From the NCBI GenBank assembly GCA_050732635.1, contig JBOHRE010000016.1:1-45215 (forward strand): 45,215 bases of DNA. The letters run 5' to 3'. The notes under the pieces were generated by a model, which worked only from the letters and a program-made list of their open reading frames with translations, ran no database searches and was not told the origin of the DNA. Source of the DNA: JBOHRE01 sp050732635. Its GTDB lineage: Bacteria > Gemmatimonadota > Gemmatimonadetes > Longimicrobiales > RSA9. Positions 19,368 through 28,815 of the stretch are shown piece by piece. Position 1 is the stretch's first letter, and every line of letters starts with the position of its first letter. The position numbers were made by a program, and so were the translations under genes.

Positions 19368-20636
19368 ATGGACCCGTTTCATTACGCTGACGATCAGCTG
19401 CACTGCGAACGTGTGGCTGCCGAGCGGCTGGTCGGCGAGTATGGCACGCCGCTTTACGTTTACAGCCGAGGGGCGATCGAGGAGCGGTATCGCGAGTTCG
19501 ACACGGCCTTCGCTCCGCTGGATCGCTTGATCGCGTTCTCGGTCAAGGCGAACGGCAATCTATCGGTGCTCCGGCTGCTTGCACGGCTGGGCGCAGGTGC
19601 CGACATCGTGAGCGGTGGCGAGCTGCATCGGGTCAGGGCGGCGGGCATACCGACCGAGCGAGTCCTTTTCAGCGGTGTCGGCAAAACGATCGTCGAGATG
19701 GCCGCCGCATTGGCCGCCGAGATCTACAGCTTCAATGTGGAAAGCGAGGGTGAGCTGCGGGAACTGGCCGGGCTGGCGCGCACGCTGAACCGGTCCGCGC
19801 CCTTCGCGCTGCGCGTGAACCCGGCCATCGAGTCGCCCACGCCGCACCACTACACACGCACGGGGCACGCCGAGAGCAAGTTCGGCATTCCGATCGGCGA
19901 CGCTGTGCGACTGTACCGGCTCGCCGGTGAGCTGGGCGGCCTGACACCGGTCGGCATCGACGTGCACATCGGCAGCCAGATCCTGCAGCCCGAGCCATAC
20001 GAGGCCGCGCTGCTGCAGACACTCGAGATCGTCGACGCACTCCACGGCGAGGGGATCGTCCTGGAATACCTCGATCTAGGCGGCGGCTTCGGCATCGCGT
20101 ACGAGGACGAGTCGCACCACGAGACACCGCCGGCTCGACGCTTCGCGGATCTGGTCGTGCCACACCTGCAGGGGCGTGGCTTGCGGCTGGTCCTCGAACC
20201 GGGACGCTTCATCGTGGGCCCGGCCGGTATCCTGCTGACGCGGGTGCTGTACGTGAAGGAAATGGGCTCGCGCACGTACATCATCACCGACGCCGGAATG
20301 AACGACCTGCTGCGGCCCAGCCATTATGCGAGCTACCACGCCGTGCGCCCGGCGCGGCTGATGCCGGGGCGGGAGCGGATCACGCTCGATATCGTCGGCC
20401 CGATCTGCGAATCCGGTGACTTCCTGGCGCTCGATCGGCCGCTCGAACGCCCGGAGCCGGGCGAGCTGCTCGCGATCTTCACGACCGGCGCGTACGGCTT
20501 CTCGATGGCATCGACCTACAATCAACGGCCGCGACCGGCGGAGGTGCTCGTGGAAGGCGAGAATGCGCGCCTGGTGCGGCCGCGCGAACGTTATGATGAT
20601 CTGCTCGGTGGCGAGGTCGAATTGCTCGAGGCGTGA
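19368..20636 (+). CDS. lysA: Diaminopimelate decarboxylase
   Basis: LysA is a PLP enzyme that decarboxylates meso-diaminopimelate to L-lysine. ATG 19368 is preferred over TTG 19362. The PLP lysine is Lys60 in FSVKANGN. Other marks are VSGGELHRVRAAG, the HIGSQI barrel strand, the Gly-rich phosphate loop YLDLGGGFGI, EPGRFIVGPAGILLTRV and the second-subunit active-site Cys347 in GPICESGD. The length (422 residues) is normal. It follows proS by 8 bases and precedes guaA by 6. Confidence 0.95.
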   Translation: MDPFHYADDQLHCERVAAERLVGEYGTPLYVYSRGAIEERYREFDTAFAPLDRLIAFSVKANGNLSVLRLLARLGAGADIVSGGELHRVRAAGIPTERVLFSGVGKTIVEMAAALAAEIYSFNVESEGELRELAGLARTLNRSAPFALRVNPAIESPTPHHYTRTGHAESKFGIPIGDAVRLYRLAGELGGLTPVGIDVHIGSQILQPEPYEAALLQTLEIVDALHGEGIVLEYLDLGGGFGIAYEDESHHETPPARRFADLVVPHLQGRGLRLVLEPGRFIVGPAGILLTRVLYVKEMGSRTYIITDAGMNDLLRPSHYASYHAVRPARLMPGRERITLDIVGPICESGDFLALDRPLERPEPGELLAIFTTGAYGFSMASTYNQRPRPAEVLVEGENARLVRPRERYDDLLGGEVELLEA

Positions 20637-20642
20637 GTCCTG

Positions 20643-22184
20643 ATGCGTGATCGGATCCTGATTCTCGACTACGGTTCGCAGTTCACGCAGCTGATCGCGC
20701 GTCGTGTGCGGGAAGAACGCGTCTACTGCGAGATCCATCCGGCCACCGTCACGCTCGACTGGATCCGTGACTGGCGGCCGCGGGGCATCGTGCTCTCCGG
20801 TGGGCCGGCTTCCGTGTACGGCGAGAACGTGCCCACCGCTACGCCCGATCTGCTGCGCATGGATGTGCCGGTTCTCGGCATCTGCTACGGTATGCAGCTG
20901 ATCGCGTTGCTCGAGGGTGGCAACGTCAAGGCTGGGCGACGCGAGTACGGCCGCGCCGAGATCGAGATCAGCGAACCCGACGAGCTGTTCGAAGGTTTCG
21001 AGCGCGGCGAGCGAACCACGGTGTGGATGAGTCACGGCGATCACGTGGATGAGCCGCCGCCCGGGTACCGGGTCCTGGCACGGACCGCCGCCGTTGCCGT
21101 CACAGCATTCAAGGCGCAGGGCCGGCCGCTTTTCGGTGTCCAGTTCCACCCCGAAGTGGCGCATACGCCGCGCGGCGACGAGATCCTCTCGAACTTCGTC
21201 TTTCGGATCTGTGGCTGCACACCGAACTGGACCGCCGGCAGCTTCATTGACGAAGGCATCGAGCGTATCCGTTCGCAGGTCGGCACGACGCGCGTCATCT
21301 GTGGTCTGTCGGGCGGTGTCGATTCGTCGGTGGCGGCCGCGCTCGTGCATCGGGCGGTAGGGGACCTGCTCACCTGCATCTTCGTCGACCACGGGCTGCT
21401 GCGTCACGGCGAGCGGGAGGCGGTCGAGCGCACATTTCGGCGCCATCTCGGCGTTCGGCTCGTCACGATCGATGCGGGCGCCCAGTTCCTCGCGCGCCTC
21501 GAGGGCGTTACCGACCCAGAGGAGAAGCGGCGGCGGATCGGCGAGACGTTCATTCGCGTATTCGAGCGTGCGGCCGAACAGGAGGGTCAGGATGCGCGCT
21601 TCCTGGTGCAGGGCACGCTCTACCCGGACGTGATCGAGTCGATGGCGGTCCGCGGCCCATCCGCCACCATCAAGACGCACCACAACGTCGGCGGGCTGCC
21701 GTCGGACATGCGGTTCGCGCTGGTGGAGCCGTTGCGCGAGCTGTTCAAGGACGAGGTCAGGCGAGTCGGTCGGGAGCTGGGCCTGCCGGAGGAGGTGGTG
21801 GGTCGGCACCCGTTTCCGGGTCCGGGGCTGGCGATCCGCATTCTGGGCGAGGTCACGGCGGAGCACCTCGAGACGCTGCGGGCTGCCGATGAGATCTACC
21901 TCGAAGAGATCCGCGCTGCCGAGCTCTACGACGACATCTGGCAGGCATTCGCGGTGCTGCTGCCGATTCGCAGTGTCGGTGTGATGGGCGACGCGCGGAC
22001 CTATGAACAGACCATCGCCGTACGCGCCGTGACCAGCCGCGATGGTATGACGGCGGACTGGTATCCGTTCCCGCATGACGTGCTTGCCCGGATCTCAGCG
22101 CGCATCATCAACGAAGTCCAGGGCGTGAACCGCGTCTGTTACGACATCAGCTCGAAGCCGCCGTCGACGATCGAATGGGAGTGA
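20643..22184 (+). CDS. guaA: GMP synthase (glutamine-hydrolysing)
   Basis: GuaA converts XMP to GMP using glutamine and ATP. The N-terminal class I amidotransferase has nucleophile Cys81 (GICYGMQ) and His169/Glu171 (FHPEV). The ATP pyrophosphatase domain has the P-loop SGGVDSS (residues 223-229) and FVDHGLLR. The C-terminal dimerisation domain contains HHNVGGLPSDM and RHPFPGPGLAIRILGEVT and ends in SSKPPSTIEWE, the standard GuaA ending. Its 3' end overlaps the Mur ligase gene by 10 bases. Confidence 0.97.
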   Translation: MRDRILILDYGSQFTQLIARRVREERVYCEIHPATVTLDWIRDWRPRGIVLSGGPASVYGENVPTATPDLLRMDVPVLGICYGMQLIALLEGGNVKAGRREYGRAEIEISEPDELFEGFERGERTTVWMSHGDHVDEPPPGYRVLARTAAVAVTAFKAQGRPLFGVQFHPEVAHTPRGDEILSNFVFRICGCTPNWTAGSFIDEGIERIRSQVGTTRVICGLSGGVDSSVAAALVHRAVGDLLTCIFVDHGLLRHGEREAVERTFRRHLGVRLVTIDAGAQFLARLEGVTDPEEKRRRIGETFIRVFERAAEQEGQDARFLVQGTLYPDVIESMAVRGPSATIKTHHNVGGLPSDMRFALVEPLRELFKDEVRRVGRELGLPEEVVGRHPFPGPGLAIRILGEVTAEHLETLRAADEIYLEEIRAAELYDDIWQAFAVLLPIRSVGVMGDARTYEQTIAVRAVTSRDGMTADWYPFPHDVLARISARIINEVQGVNRVCYDISSKPPSTIEWE

Positions 22185-23680
22185 CCGGCGCCCGGCCACT
22201 CGGCTCGCTGTTGAGCGAGGTCTCGGCGCGGGTCAGTGCACCGGCGACCGCCGATCGCATCGTGATCCGAGGGATCAGCGATGATTCGCGACAGGTGCAG
22301 CCCGGATACCTGTTCGTGGCCGTGCCCGGTGCGCGCCAGGATGGCCGCGCGTTCATCGCGGATGCCGTCGGTCGCGGCGCCGTCGCGATCGTCGCGCCCT
22401 CGGCAACCACGGCCGAGGTGCCCGTCATCGAGGCCGACAACGTGCGCGGCGCAATGGCGGAGCTGGCGGCGATCTGGTACGGCAGCCCGGCCGAGCGGCT
22501 GCGGCTGATCGGCATTACCGGCAGCGTCGGCAAGACCTCCGTGCTCTCGATGTTGTCGGCGATCCTCAGGCACGACGGTGTCGCCGCCGGCGCCATCGGC
22601 TCGCTCGGCATCGAATACGGCGGGCACGCGGAGTCCTCCGTGAACACGACTGCCGGGCCGCTGGTACTGCAGCGGGCTCTGGCCGGCATGGTCGCCGCAG
22701 GCGTCGAGCTCGCCGCCATGGAAGTGACCAGCCACGCGCTCGTACAGGAACGGGTACGGGGCCTGCGCTTCGACCTCGGCATCTTCACGAATCTCGTGTT
22801 GCTCGAGCACCTGGACTATCACGGCTCTTTCGCTGCCTACGTGGGCGCGAAACTCCGCTTCTTCGAGCATCTGCGCCGCGCGGCACCGCTGGTTTACTCG
22901 GCGAGCGATCGCGTCGTCGACGCGCTCGCGCGCTCACGCCAGGTCCGCCGCGTGCCCTGTGGCGGCGGTACGCCCGCCGAGGCCGTGCACATACGAAGGC
23001 TCGAGCAGAGCGTTCACGGCTCGCGCGTGGTGCTGGAGATTCTGCAACCGCTGCCACGGATCGACGGCACGGGAGCGCCGCCGACACGACTCGAGCTGCG
23101 ACTCCGGATGCTCGGCAGACCGAACACGATGAATGCAGCGCTGGCCGCGACCGCAGCACTGTGCCTGGGCGCCCGCCACACGTCGGTCATCGAGGCACTC
23201 GGCTCGCTCGAGCCACCACGTCGCCGTATGCAGGTGATCCATGACGCGGGGCCGCTCGTGATCGATGACACGGTTGGCCATCCGGACAGCATCACGGCGG
23301 TGTTCGAGGTCGCGGCGGAGTTCCCGCACCGTGCGCTGCACGTGGTGTTCGCCGTGCGGGGCCGGCGCGGTCCGACCATCAACGCACGCGATGCCGAAGC
23401 GCTGGCGATCTGGTCGCGCACCGTGCCGATCGCGTCACTCGTGATCACAACGGGCGAGGATGTGGCGGATCAGCGAAATCGTGTCGCGCCCGAGGAGCAT
23501 GACGCCTTTGTGAGCGAGCTGCAACGCGAGGGCGTACCCTTCAGTTACGAACCCGCGCTCCGGGACGCCGTAGCGGTTGCGGTTGAGCGCTGCGATCGCG
23601 AGGATCTGCTTCTGCTTCTGGGGGCTCAGGCGATGGACGCGGGGGCGGAGCTGGCGCTGGAGCGGCTGCGTCGTCGGTGA
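22175..23680 (+). CDS. Atypical MurE-like Mur ligase
   Basis: The product (501 residues) has the three-domain Mur ligase layout. The N-terminal domain is MurE/MurF-like (DDSRQVQPGYLFVAVPGARQ). The central domain has P-loop TGSVGKTS (residues 115-122) and MurE-like MEVTSHALVQERV and LDYHGSFAAYVGAK. In domain 3 the usual DYAHTPD-type motif reads DDTVGHPD, and the DNPR motif that selects diaminopimelate in MurE is not found; the corresponding region reads TTGEDVADQRNRV. It may therefore be a paralogue with another substrate rather than the cell's MurE. It is outside any cell-wall cluster and overlaps guaA by 10 bases. Its last 140 bases also overlap a convergent gene. Confidence 0.8.
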   Translation: MGVTGARPLGSLLSEVSARVSAPATADRIVIRGISDDSRQVQPGYLFVAVPGARQDGRAFIADAVGRGAVAIVAPSATTAEVPVIEADNVRGAMAELAAIWYGSPAERLRLIGITGSVGKTSVLSMLSAILRHDGVAAGAIGSLGIEYGGHAESSVNTTAGPLVLQRALAGMVAAGVELAAMEVTSHALVQERVRGLRFDLGIFTNLVLLEHLDYHGSFAAYVGAKLRFFEHLRRAAPLVYSASDRVVDALARSRQVRRVPCGGGTPAEAVHIRRLEQSVHGSRVVLEILQPLPRIDGTGAPPTRLELRLRMLGRPNTMNAALAATAALCLGARHTSVIEALGSLEPPRRRMQVIHDAGPLVIDDTVGHPDSITAVFEVAAEFPHRALHVVFAVRGRRGPTINARDAEALAIWSRTVPIASLVITTGEDVADQRNRVAPEEHDAFVSELQREGVPFSYEPALRDAVAVAVERCDREDLLLLLGAQAMDAGAELALERLRRR

Positions 23681-24011
23681 GCGCGCTGTCCGCGCGAGCC
23701 GCGATCTCCTGCCAGAGCTCGTGCAGGTAAGCGGGGTCGTCGCCATGCACGCGGGCGAACTCGAGCAGCTGCTCTTCGGTGACAGCGTGTGCCGCGAGGA
23801 TCTCGGCACGCCGCGCCGCGAACGCGTCCGGATCATCGTGCGCGGCTCGCCGCAACTCGGCAACCGCATTGATGTATACGTCGCGACCAATGGCGGCGCG
23901 CGCGTCGGCGTCCTGTGCGCAGGCTCCGGTGATTGCGAGTGTGAGTGCCAACCCGAGCATTGACAGGGCCGCGGCGGGGCGACGTCGCCCGTCAGCTGCG
24001 CCTGCGATCAC
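23541..24011 (-). CDS. Small exported or lipoprotein-like protein, unknown function
   Basis: This 156-residue product has an N-terminal Arg patch (GRRR), a hydrophobic core (MLGLALTLAITGA) and a Cys/Ala processing region (GACAQD), so it is probably exported, either as a lipoprotein with an imperfect lipobox or by ordinary signal cleavage. A helical acidic body (about residues 40-110) follows, then a Pro/Ala-rich tail. The GTG start overlaps the OPT transporter stop by four bases (GTGA on the minus strand), suggesting coupled translation. The tail lies over the 3' end of the Mur ligase gene for 140 bases. No family was recognised. Confidence 0.6.
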   Translation of the reverse strand: MIAGAADGRRRPAAALSMLGLALTLAITGACAQDADARAAIGRDVYINAVAELRRAAHDDPDAFAARRAEILAAHAVTEEQLLEFARVHGDDPAYLHELWQEIAARADSALTDDAAAPAPAPPPRPSPEPPEAEADPRDRSAQPQPLRRPGARVRN

Positions 24012-26002
24012 GGCGCTGCGTGGGGCGCGGCCTCAGCACGGACAGCGACGATGTACAGGACCACAGCCAACACGAGGAAGGCGAGGATGCCGATGAACGT
24101 GGCCGCTGCGCCGAGGTACTCGTGGCCGACGATCCAGAATGCCGGCTGGGTGGGATCGGCAGGGCCGAAGAAGTAGATGACGAGGGCGATGATCACGCCG
24201 AGCAGTGCGGCGCCGCCGACCAGCCCACTGGAGAACAGGATGCCCGTTTCGCGGTGCTCGGCAGCGGCCTCGAGACTCGGCGCGCGGCGCTCGACCAGCC
24301 GGCGCACGATACCGCCGGCCATGATCGGCGTGGTCAGCGCGATCGGCAGGTACAGGCCGACGGCAAAGGCGAGTGACGGCAGGCGGAGCACGAATTCGAC
24401 GAATGCGGCAAGACCGACGCCGAGCAGCACGAAGCGCCAGGGTAGATCCTGCGCGAGCACGCCGTCGATCACCAGGCTCATGAGCGTGGCCTGCGGCGCG
24501 GCGAGCCCGCCTTCGATGCCGATGCCGTAGGTCGAGTCGAGCAACAGCAGCACCCAGCCCATGACCAGAGCGGCTGTCACGACGCCGATCATCTCGCCGA
24601 TCTGTTGCTTCCAGGGCGTGGCGCCGAGAAGAAAGCCGGCCTTCAGGTCCTGCGATGTGTCACCCGCGACCGCTGCGCCGATGCAGACGACGGCGCCCAC
24701 GGCGAGGATCGCGACCTTGGTGGCGCCGGTGTTCGGATAGCCGAGCGCGACGAAGATCGAGGCGGTTAGCAGCAGCGTGGCGATGGTCATGCCGCTGACC
24801 GGGTTCGACGTCGATCCGACCAGGCCGACGATGCGTGAGGAGACGGTAACGAAGAAGAAGGTGAACATGACGAGCAGGACCGCGCTGAGCAGGTTGACCG
24901 GAACCCCTGGCCACAGCCAGAGCGCCAGGGCGATCAGCGCGGCTCCGCCGGTGACCCACCTGAAGTCGACGTCCCGGTCGGTTCGTGGCATCACTGCAGC
25001 CGCACCCTCGCGGATGTGCGCGATGCCGACGCGGAACGATTCCCAGATCGTCGGCAAGCTCTTGATCAAGGTGATGAGTCCACCGAAGGCGACGCCGCCG
25101 GCGCCGATGTAACGGACGTAGCTCGACCAGATCGAGCCGGTATCCATCTCCGCGATCGGCACGGTTCCGGGATAGATGACCTGGTCGCCGCCCCAGATGT
25201 TGATGGCCGGGATCAGGATCAGCCAGGCGAGCGCGCCGCCGCCGAACATGATCGCCGCGATGCGTGGACCGATGATGAAGCCGACGCCCAACAGCTCGGG
25301 CGTGAAGGAGCCGCTGATCTCGGCTTTTGCGGGCAGATGCACCGCCGGCTCCTCGGGCCAGAGCGACAGCCCGCGGCTGTTGGCCAATGCCTGATACAGC
25401 GCGCCGAGCCCGAGTCCGCCGAACACCAGCCGCCCCTTGGCGCCGCCCGCCTCGCCCGCGACCTGGACTTCCGCCGTCGCCAGCCCTTCGGGGTAGGGCA
25501 GGTTGCGGTGCTCACGCACGATCAGAAAGCGGCGCAGCGGAATCATGAAGAGCACACCGAGCAGCCCGCCGAATATCGCGAGCATCGTGATCTGCAACAG
25601 GTCGATCCGGATCGACGGATCCGTTCGTTGCCAGATGAACAGTGCCGGAATGGTGAAGATCACGCCCGCCGCGAGCGACTCGCCCGCCGAGCCGACCGTC
25701 TGCACGATGTTGGTTTCGAGCACGGTGCCGGTACGGAAGGCACGGAACAGCACGATCGCCATGACCGCCGCCGGAATCGATGCGCTCACCGTGATCCCGA
25801 CACGCAGGCCGAGGTACGCATTGGCCGCACCGAACACGACACCGACGAGCACGCCCAGCACCACGGCCTTGAGCGTGAACTCGGCAGGGGTCTCCGTAGC
25901 CGCGACATAGGGCCGGTAGGCGACCCCATCGATCGGCTCGTACGCCTCCGGCGGCAGCCCGGCGCCCGGCCGCCGCACTCGCGTCTCCGTCGTCTCCGCC
26001 AT
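24008..26002 (-). CDS. OPT-family oligopeptide transporter
   Basis: OPT transporters are polytopic proton-coupled importers of peptides or metal-chelate compounds. ATG at 26002 (minus strand) gives 664 residues; a TTG 36 bases upstream would add 12 unconserved residues. Family marks are EFTLKAVVLGVLVGVVFGAA at the first span, YLGLRVGITVSASIPAAVMA, NIVQTVGSAGESLAAGVIFT and TSNPVSGMTIATLL, with about 14-16 hydrophobic segments in all. It is divergent from the M14 peptidase gene, and a small exported protein is coupled downstream. Pairing with a secreted peptidase suggests peptide scavenging, but the substrate cannot be read from the sequence. Confidence 0.93.
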   Translation of the reverse strand: MAETTETRVRRPGAGLPPEAYEPIDGVAYRPYVAATETPAEFTLKAVVLGVLVGVVFGAANAYLGLRVGITVSASIPAAVMAIVLFRAFRTGTVLETNIVQTVGSAGESLAAGVIFTIPALFIWQRTDPSIRIDLLQITMLAIFGGLLGVLFMIPLRRFLIVREHRNLPYPEGLATAEVQVAGEAGGAKGRLVFGGLGLGALYQALANSRGLSLWPEEPAVHLPAKAEISGSFTPELLGVGFIIGPRIAAIMFGGGALAWLILIPAINIWGGDQVIYPGTVPIAEMDTGSIWSSYVRYIGAGGVAFGGLITLIKSLPTIWESFRVGIAHIREGAAAVMPRTDRDVDFRWVTGGAALIALALWLWPGVPVNLLSAVLLVMFTFFFVTVSSRIVGLVGSTSNPVSGMTIATLLLTASIFVALGYPNTGATKVAILAVGAVVCIGAAVAGDTSQDLKAGFLLGATPWKQQIGEMIGVVTAALVMGWVLLLLDSTYGIGIEGGLAAPQATLMSLVIDGVLAQDLPWRFVLLGVGLAAFVEFVLRLPSLAFAVGLYLPIALTTPIMAGGIVRRLVERRAPSLEAAAEHRETGILFSSGLVGGAALLGVIIALVIYFFGPADPTQPAFWIVGHEYLGAAATFIGILAFLVLAVVLYIVAVRAEAAPHAAP

Positions 26003-26050
26003 GGGCCGCACCGTACACGCGGCGGTCGCAGCGGGCAAGGTGCATTGTGC

Positions 26051-26080
26051 TGGACAGCCCGGGCGGCCGTTGCGTATCGT
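26051..26080 (+). promoter_or_regulatory. Probable promoter of the M14 peptidase gene
   Basis: TGGACA (26051-26056) and TATCGT (26075-26080) are 18 bases apart in the 110-base divergent gap between the OPT and M14 genes. Matches to the sigma70 consensus are five of six and four of six. Transcription would start about 25 bases before ATG 26113. Confidence 0.4.
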
Positions 26081-26112
26081 TGCCCCCCGAACACCAGCAG
26101 GACAGAGAGCAA

Positions 26113-28788
26113 ATGCGAAGCAGCGGTGACAGGCGGAGTCGGCTGGTCGTGCTGGCGCTCACTGTGGCGGGCCTCTACACGTGGGGCGGAGCGCGAGCTG
26201 CGGCCCAGGCGCCGCCGTCGCCAGCGGAGGTTCTCGGCTACGAGCTGGGTGAGCGCTTCACGGATCACGCGGGCGTGCTGCGGTACATGGAAGCGCTGGC
26301 GGCCGCGGCGCCCGCGCAGGTGCGCATTGTCGAGTACGGTCGCACGGTCGAGGGCCGGCGGTTGGTGCAGATCGTCGTCGCCCGGCCCGACCATCTAGCG
26401 CGGCTGGACGAGATTCTGGACGCGAATCGTCGGCTGCTGGACCCCGAGCTCAGCGAGACGGACGCGCGAAGCATCGTCGCGAGCAATCCCGCCGTGGTCT
26501 ACTTCAGCTATGGTGTGCACGGCAACGAGAGCAGCTCGAGCGAGGCCGCAATGTGGACCGCGTGGGATCTGGCGGTCGGTGCTGGCGCTGCCGCGGTCGT
26601 GCTCGACTCCACGATCGTGGTGATCGATCCGGTCGTGAATCCGGACGGGCGCGACCGTTACGTGCTGTGGTACCGGCAGGCACGGGGGGCGGTGCCGAAC
26701 CCGGACCCGGCCGCGCGGGAGCATTTCGAGCCGTGGCCGGGCGGCCGGTTCAACCACTACCTGTTCGACCTGAACCGCGATTGGTCATGGCTGACGCAGA
26801 CGGAGACACGCGTGCGCATCGCGTCGTGGGATCGCTGGTCGCCGCAGATCCACGTCGACTTCCATGAAATGTCGGCGAACTCGACCTACTTCTTCTTTCC
26901 GGCCGCGGAGCCGATCAATCCGATCTACCCCGAGCACATGCTGGACTGGGGGCGGATCATTGGTCGCGCCAACGCGGAGGCGTTCAACGCGCGGGGCTGG
27001 GAGTACTTCACTGGCGACACGTACGACTTCTTCTATCCGGGCTACGGCGACAGTTGGCCGGCGTTCATGGGCACGATCGGCATGACGTACGAACAGGCGG
27101 GCGGCGGTCGTGCGGGGCTGGTGTACCGGCAGGCGGACGGCGACCTGTTGACGCTGCACGACCGCGCCGAGCACCATCGCGCGACCAGCCACGCGACGGC
27201 GCGGGCGGCGGCGCTCGGCAGGACCGCGCTGCTGCTGGGCTACGCTGAAGCCGCCCGCGCCGTCGGCCGCGGCGAGCCGGATTTCCTGATCGTGCCGGGC
27301 GAGGATCCGAGCCGGGCCGAGGCGTTGGTCGCGCTGCTTCAGGACCAGGGTGTCGAGGTCGAGCGTGCCGCGCGCGCCTTCCGGGCCGAGGCCCGCGAGG
27401 CGCCCGGCTTCGACGCACGCCGCGAGTTCCCGGCCGGCACCTACCGCGTGCGCGCAAGACAGCCGCGTGGGCGGCTGGCGGCCACGCTGCTGCAGCCCGA
27501 GACCGAGCTGGACGCGACCTTCTCGTACGACCTCAGCGCCTGGTCACTGCCCTACGCGTTCGGCGTCGAGACCTTGCGCGTGACGAGCGCGCCGGATGCG
27601 AGCTGGGCGCCGGCGGCGAATCTGGGCCGGCCGTTCGTCGCGCATGCCGGCTCGGACTTCTCTGCCGGGAACGCGCTGCTCCAGACCGCGGCCGGGCCCG
27701 TACGTCCACGCGGCGTGCCCGGCGGCGGCCGCTGGGGGTCGCTGGGGCAGGGGAATCAGACGGGCGACGGCGCCCGGAACCCCACCGGCGCGACGTACGG
27801 CTACCTCGTGCCGCCTGGATTCCCGAGCTGGCAGGGTGTGCTGCGTATCGTTGCCGACGGCGGCCGGGCGATCGTCATGGATGAGGCGTTCACGATCGCG
27901 GGCCGGCGCTGGCCGGCGGGCACGATCTTCCTGCCGCAACGCGGTGGCGTCGAGCTGGAGCGTGCCGTGGCGGCTGCCGGCCTGGGCGAGCGCGCGGTCG
28001 AGGTCGCGACCGGTCTCGTCAGCAGCGGTAACGATCTCGGCACCCAGCGCTCGTATACGGTCGAGCTGCCGCGCATCGCGATGATCAGTGGCGAGGGAAT
28101 TTCACCGACGTCCTACGGCGCGAACTGGTTCTTCTTCGATCACACGCTGCAGCTGCCATTCACGGCGCTGCCGTCGGGCGCGATCGCGAGCGCTGACCTC
28201 CACGATTACGATGTGATCGTGATGCCCGAAGGTCGCCTCGAGGAATCGGCGTGCAGTGCGCTCGAGGCGTGGGTCGAACGCGGCGGTACGTTGGTGGCGC
28301 TGGGTAGCGGCGCCGAGGCACTCGCGGAGCCGATCGCCGGCATCGAGGTGCGCGAGCGCCCGCCGGCCGATTCCGCCGACATCGGCCGCGCGCTGCGCGG
28401 CCGCGAGGCGCGCGAGCTCGCAGAATGGGAGGAAGAGATTCCCGGAACCGTCCTGCCCGTCACGCTGGACCCCGCTCACCCACTGGCCTTCGGCGCGGGC
28501 ACCGACCCCGACTCCTCGCGCGCCTTCGTGCTGCACCGCGGCGGCGTCGCCTTCACGCCCAGCGACGAGTTCGAGACGGCCGCGTTCTTCCCGGCCGAGG
28601 TCCGCCAGGTCAGTGGCGTAATCAGCGCCGAGAACCTCGCCCACCTGGCGCAGGGAAGCTGGCTCGCGACGCGCCGCGTCGGCGATGGTCGCGTGATCCT
28701 TTTCGCGGACGACCCGCTGTTTCGCCACTTCTGGTACGCCGGCTGGCAGCCGTACGTCAACGCGTTGCTGCTCGGGCCGAAGCTGTGA
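26113..28788 (+). CDS. Secreted M14-family zinc carboxypeptidase-like protein
   Basis: ATG 26113 gives 891 residues with a signal peptide (RRSRLVVLALTVAGLYTW then ARAAAQA). The M14 domain (about 40-400) shows zinc ligands His136 and Glu139 in GVHGNESSSSE, with the third ligand in HVDFHEM (His247 or His251). NPDGRDRY and FDLNRDWSW are also typical of the M14 family. The C-terminal part has an amidotransferase-like flavodoxin-type segment: DYDVIVMPEG, then the turn ERGGTLVALGSG (722-733), without a Cys nucleophile. The protein is probably periplasmic or extracellular and releases amino acids from peptides, which the divergent OPT transporter could import. Confidence 0.9.
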   Translation: MRSSGDRRSRLVVLALTVAGLYTWGGARAAAQAPPSPAEVLGYELGERFTDHAGVLRYMEALAAAAPAQVRIVEYGRTVEGRRLVQIVVARPDHLARLDEILDANRRLLDPELSETDARSIVASNPAVVYFSYGVHGNESSSSEAAMWTAWDLAVGAGAAAVVLDSTIVVIDPVVNPDGRDRYVLWYRQARGAVPNPDPAAREHFEPWPGGRFNHYLFDLNRDWSWLTQTETRVRIASWDRWSPQIHVDFHEMSANSTYFFFPAAEPINPIYPEHMLDWGRIIGRANAEAFNARGWEYFTGDTYDFFYPGYGDSWPAFMGTIGMTYEQAGGGRAGLVYRQADGDLLTLHDRAEHHRATSHATARAAALGRTALLLGYAEAARAVGRGEPDFLIVPGEDPSRAEALVALLQDQGVEVERAARAFRAEAREAPGFDARREFPAGTYRVRARQPRGRLAATLLQPETELDATFSYDLSAWSLPYAFGVETLRVTSAPDASWAPAANLGRPFVAHAGSDFSAGNALLQTAAGPVRPRGVPGGGRWGSLGQGNQTGDGARNPTGATYGYLVPPGFPSWQGVLRIVADGGRAIVMDEAFTIAGRRWPAGTIFLPQRGGVELERAVAAAGLGERAVEVATGLVSSGNDLGTQRSYTVELPRIAMISGEGISPTSYGANWFFFDHTLQLPFTALPSGAIASADLHDYDVIVMPEGRLEESACSALEAWVERGGTLVALGSGAEALAEPIAGIEVRERPPADSADIGRALRGREARELAEWEEEIPGTVLPVTLDPAHPLAFGAGTDPDSSRAFVLHRGGVAFTPSDEFETAAFFPAEVRQVSGVISAENLAHLAQGSWLATRRVGDGRVILFADDPLFRHFWYAGWQPYVNALLLGPKL

Positions 28789-28815
28789 GGACTCCCGCCG
28801 GTAAGCTCGCATCAG

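Noticed and set aside
20076..22076. A 666-residue minus-strand open frame opposite guaA and lysA
   Set aside because: It is rich in Arg, His, Asp and Gln with no recognisable domain, and lies opposite two secure genes. In GC-rich DNA long antisense frames are common.
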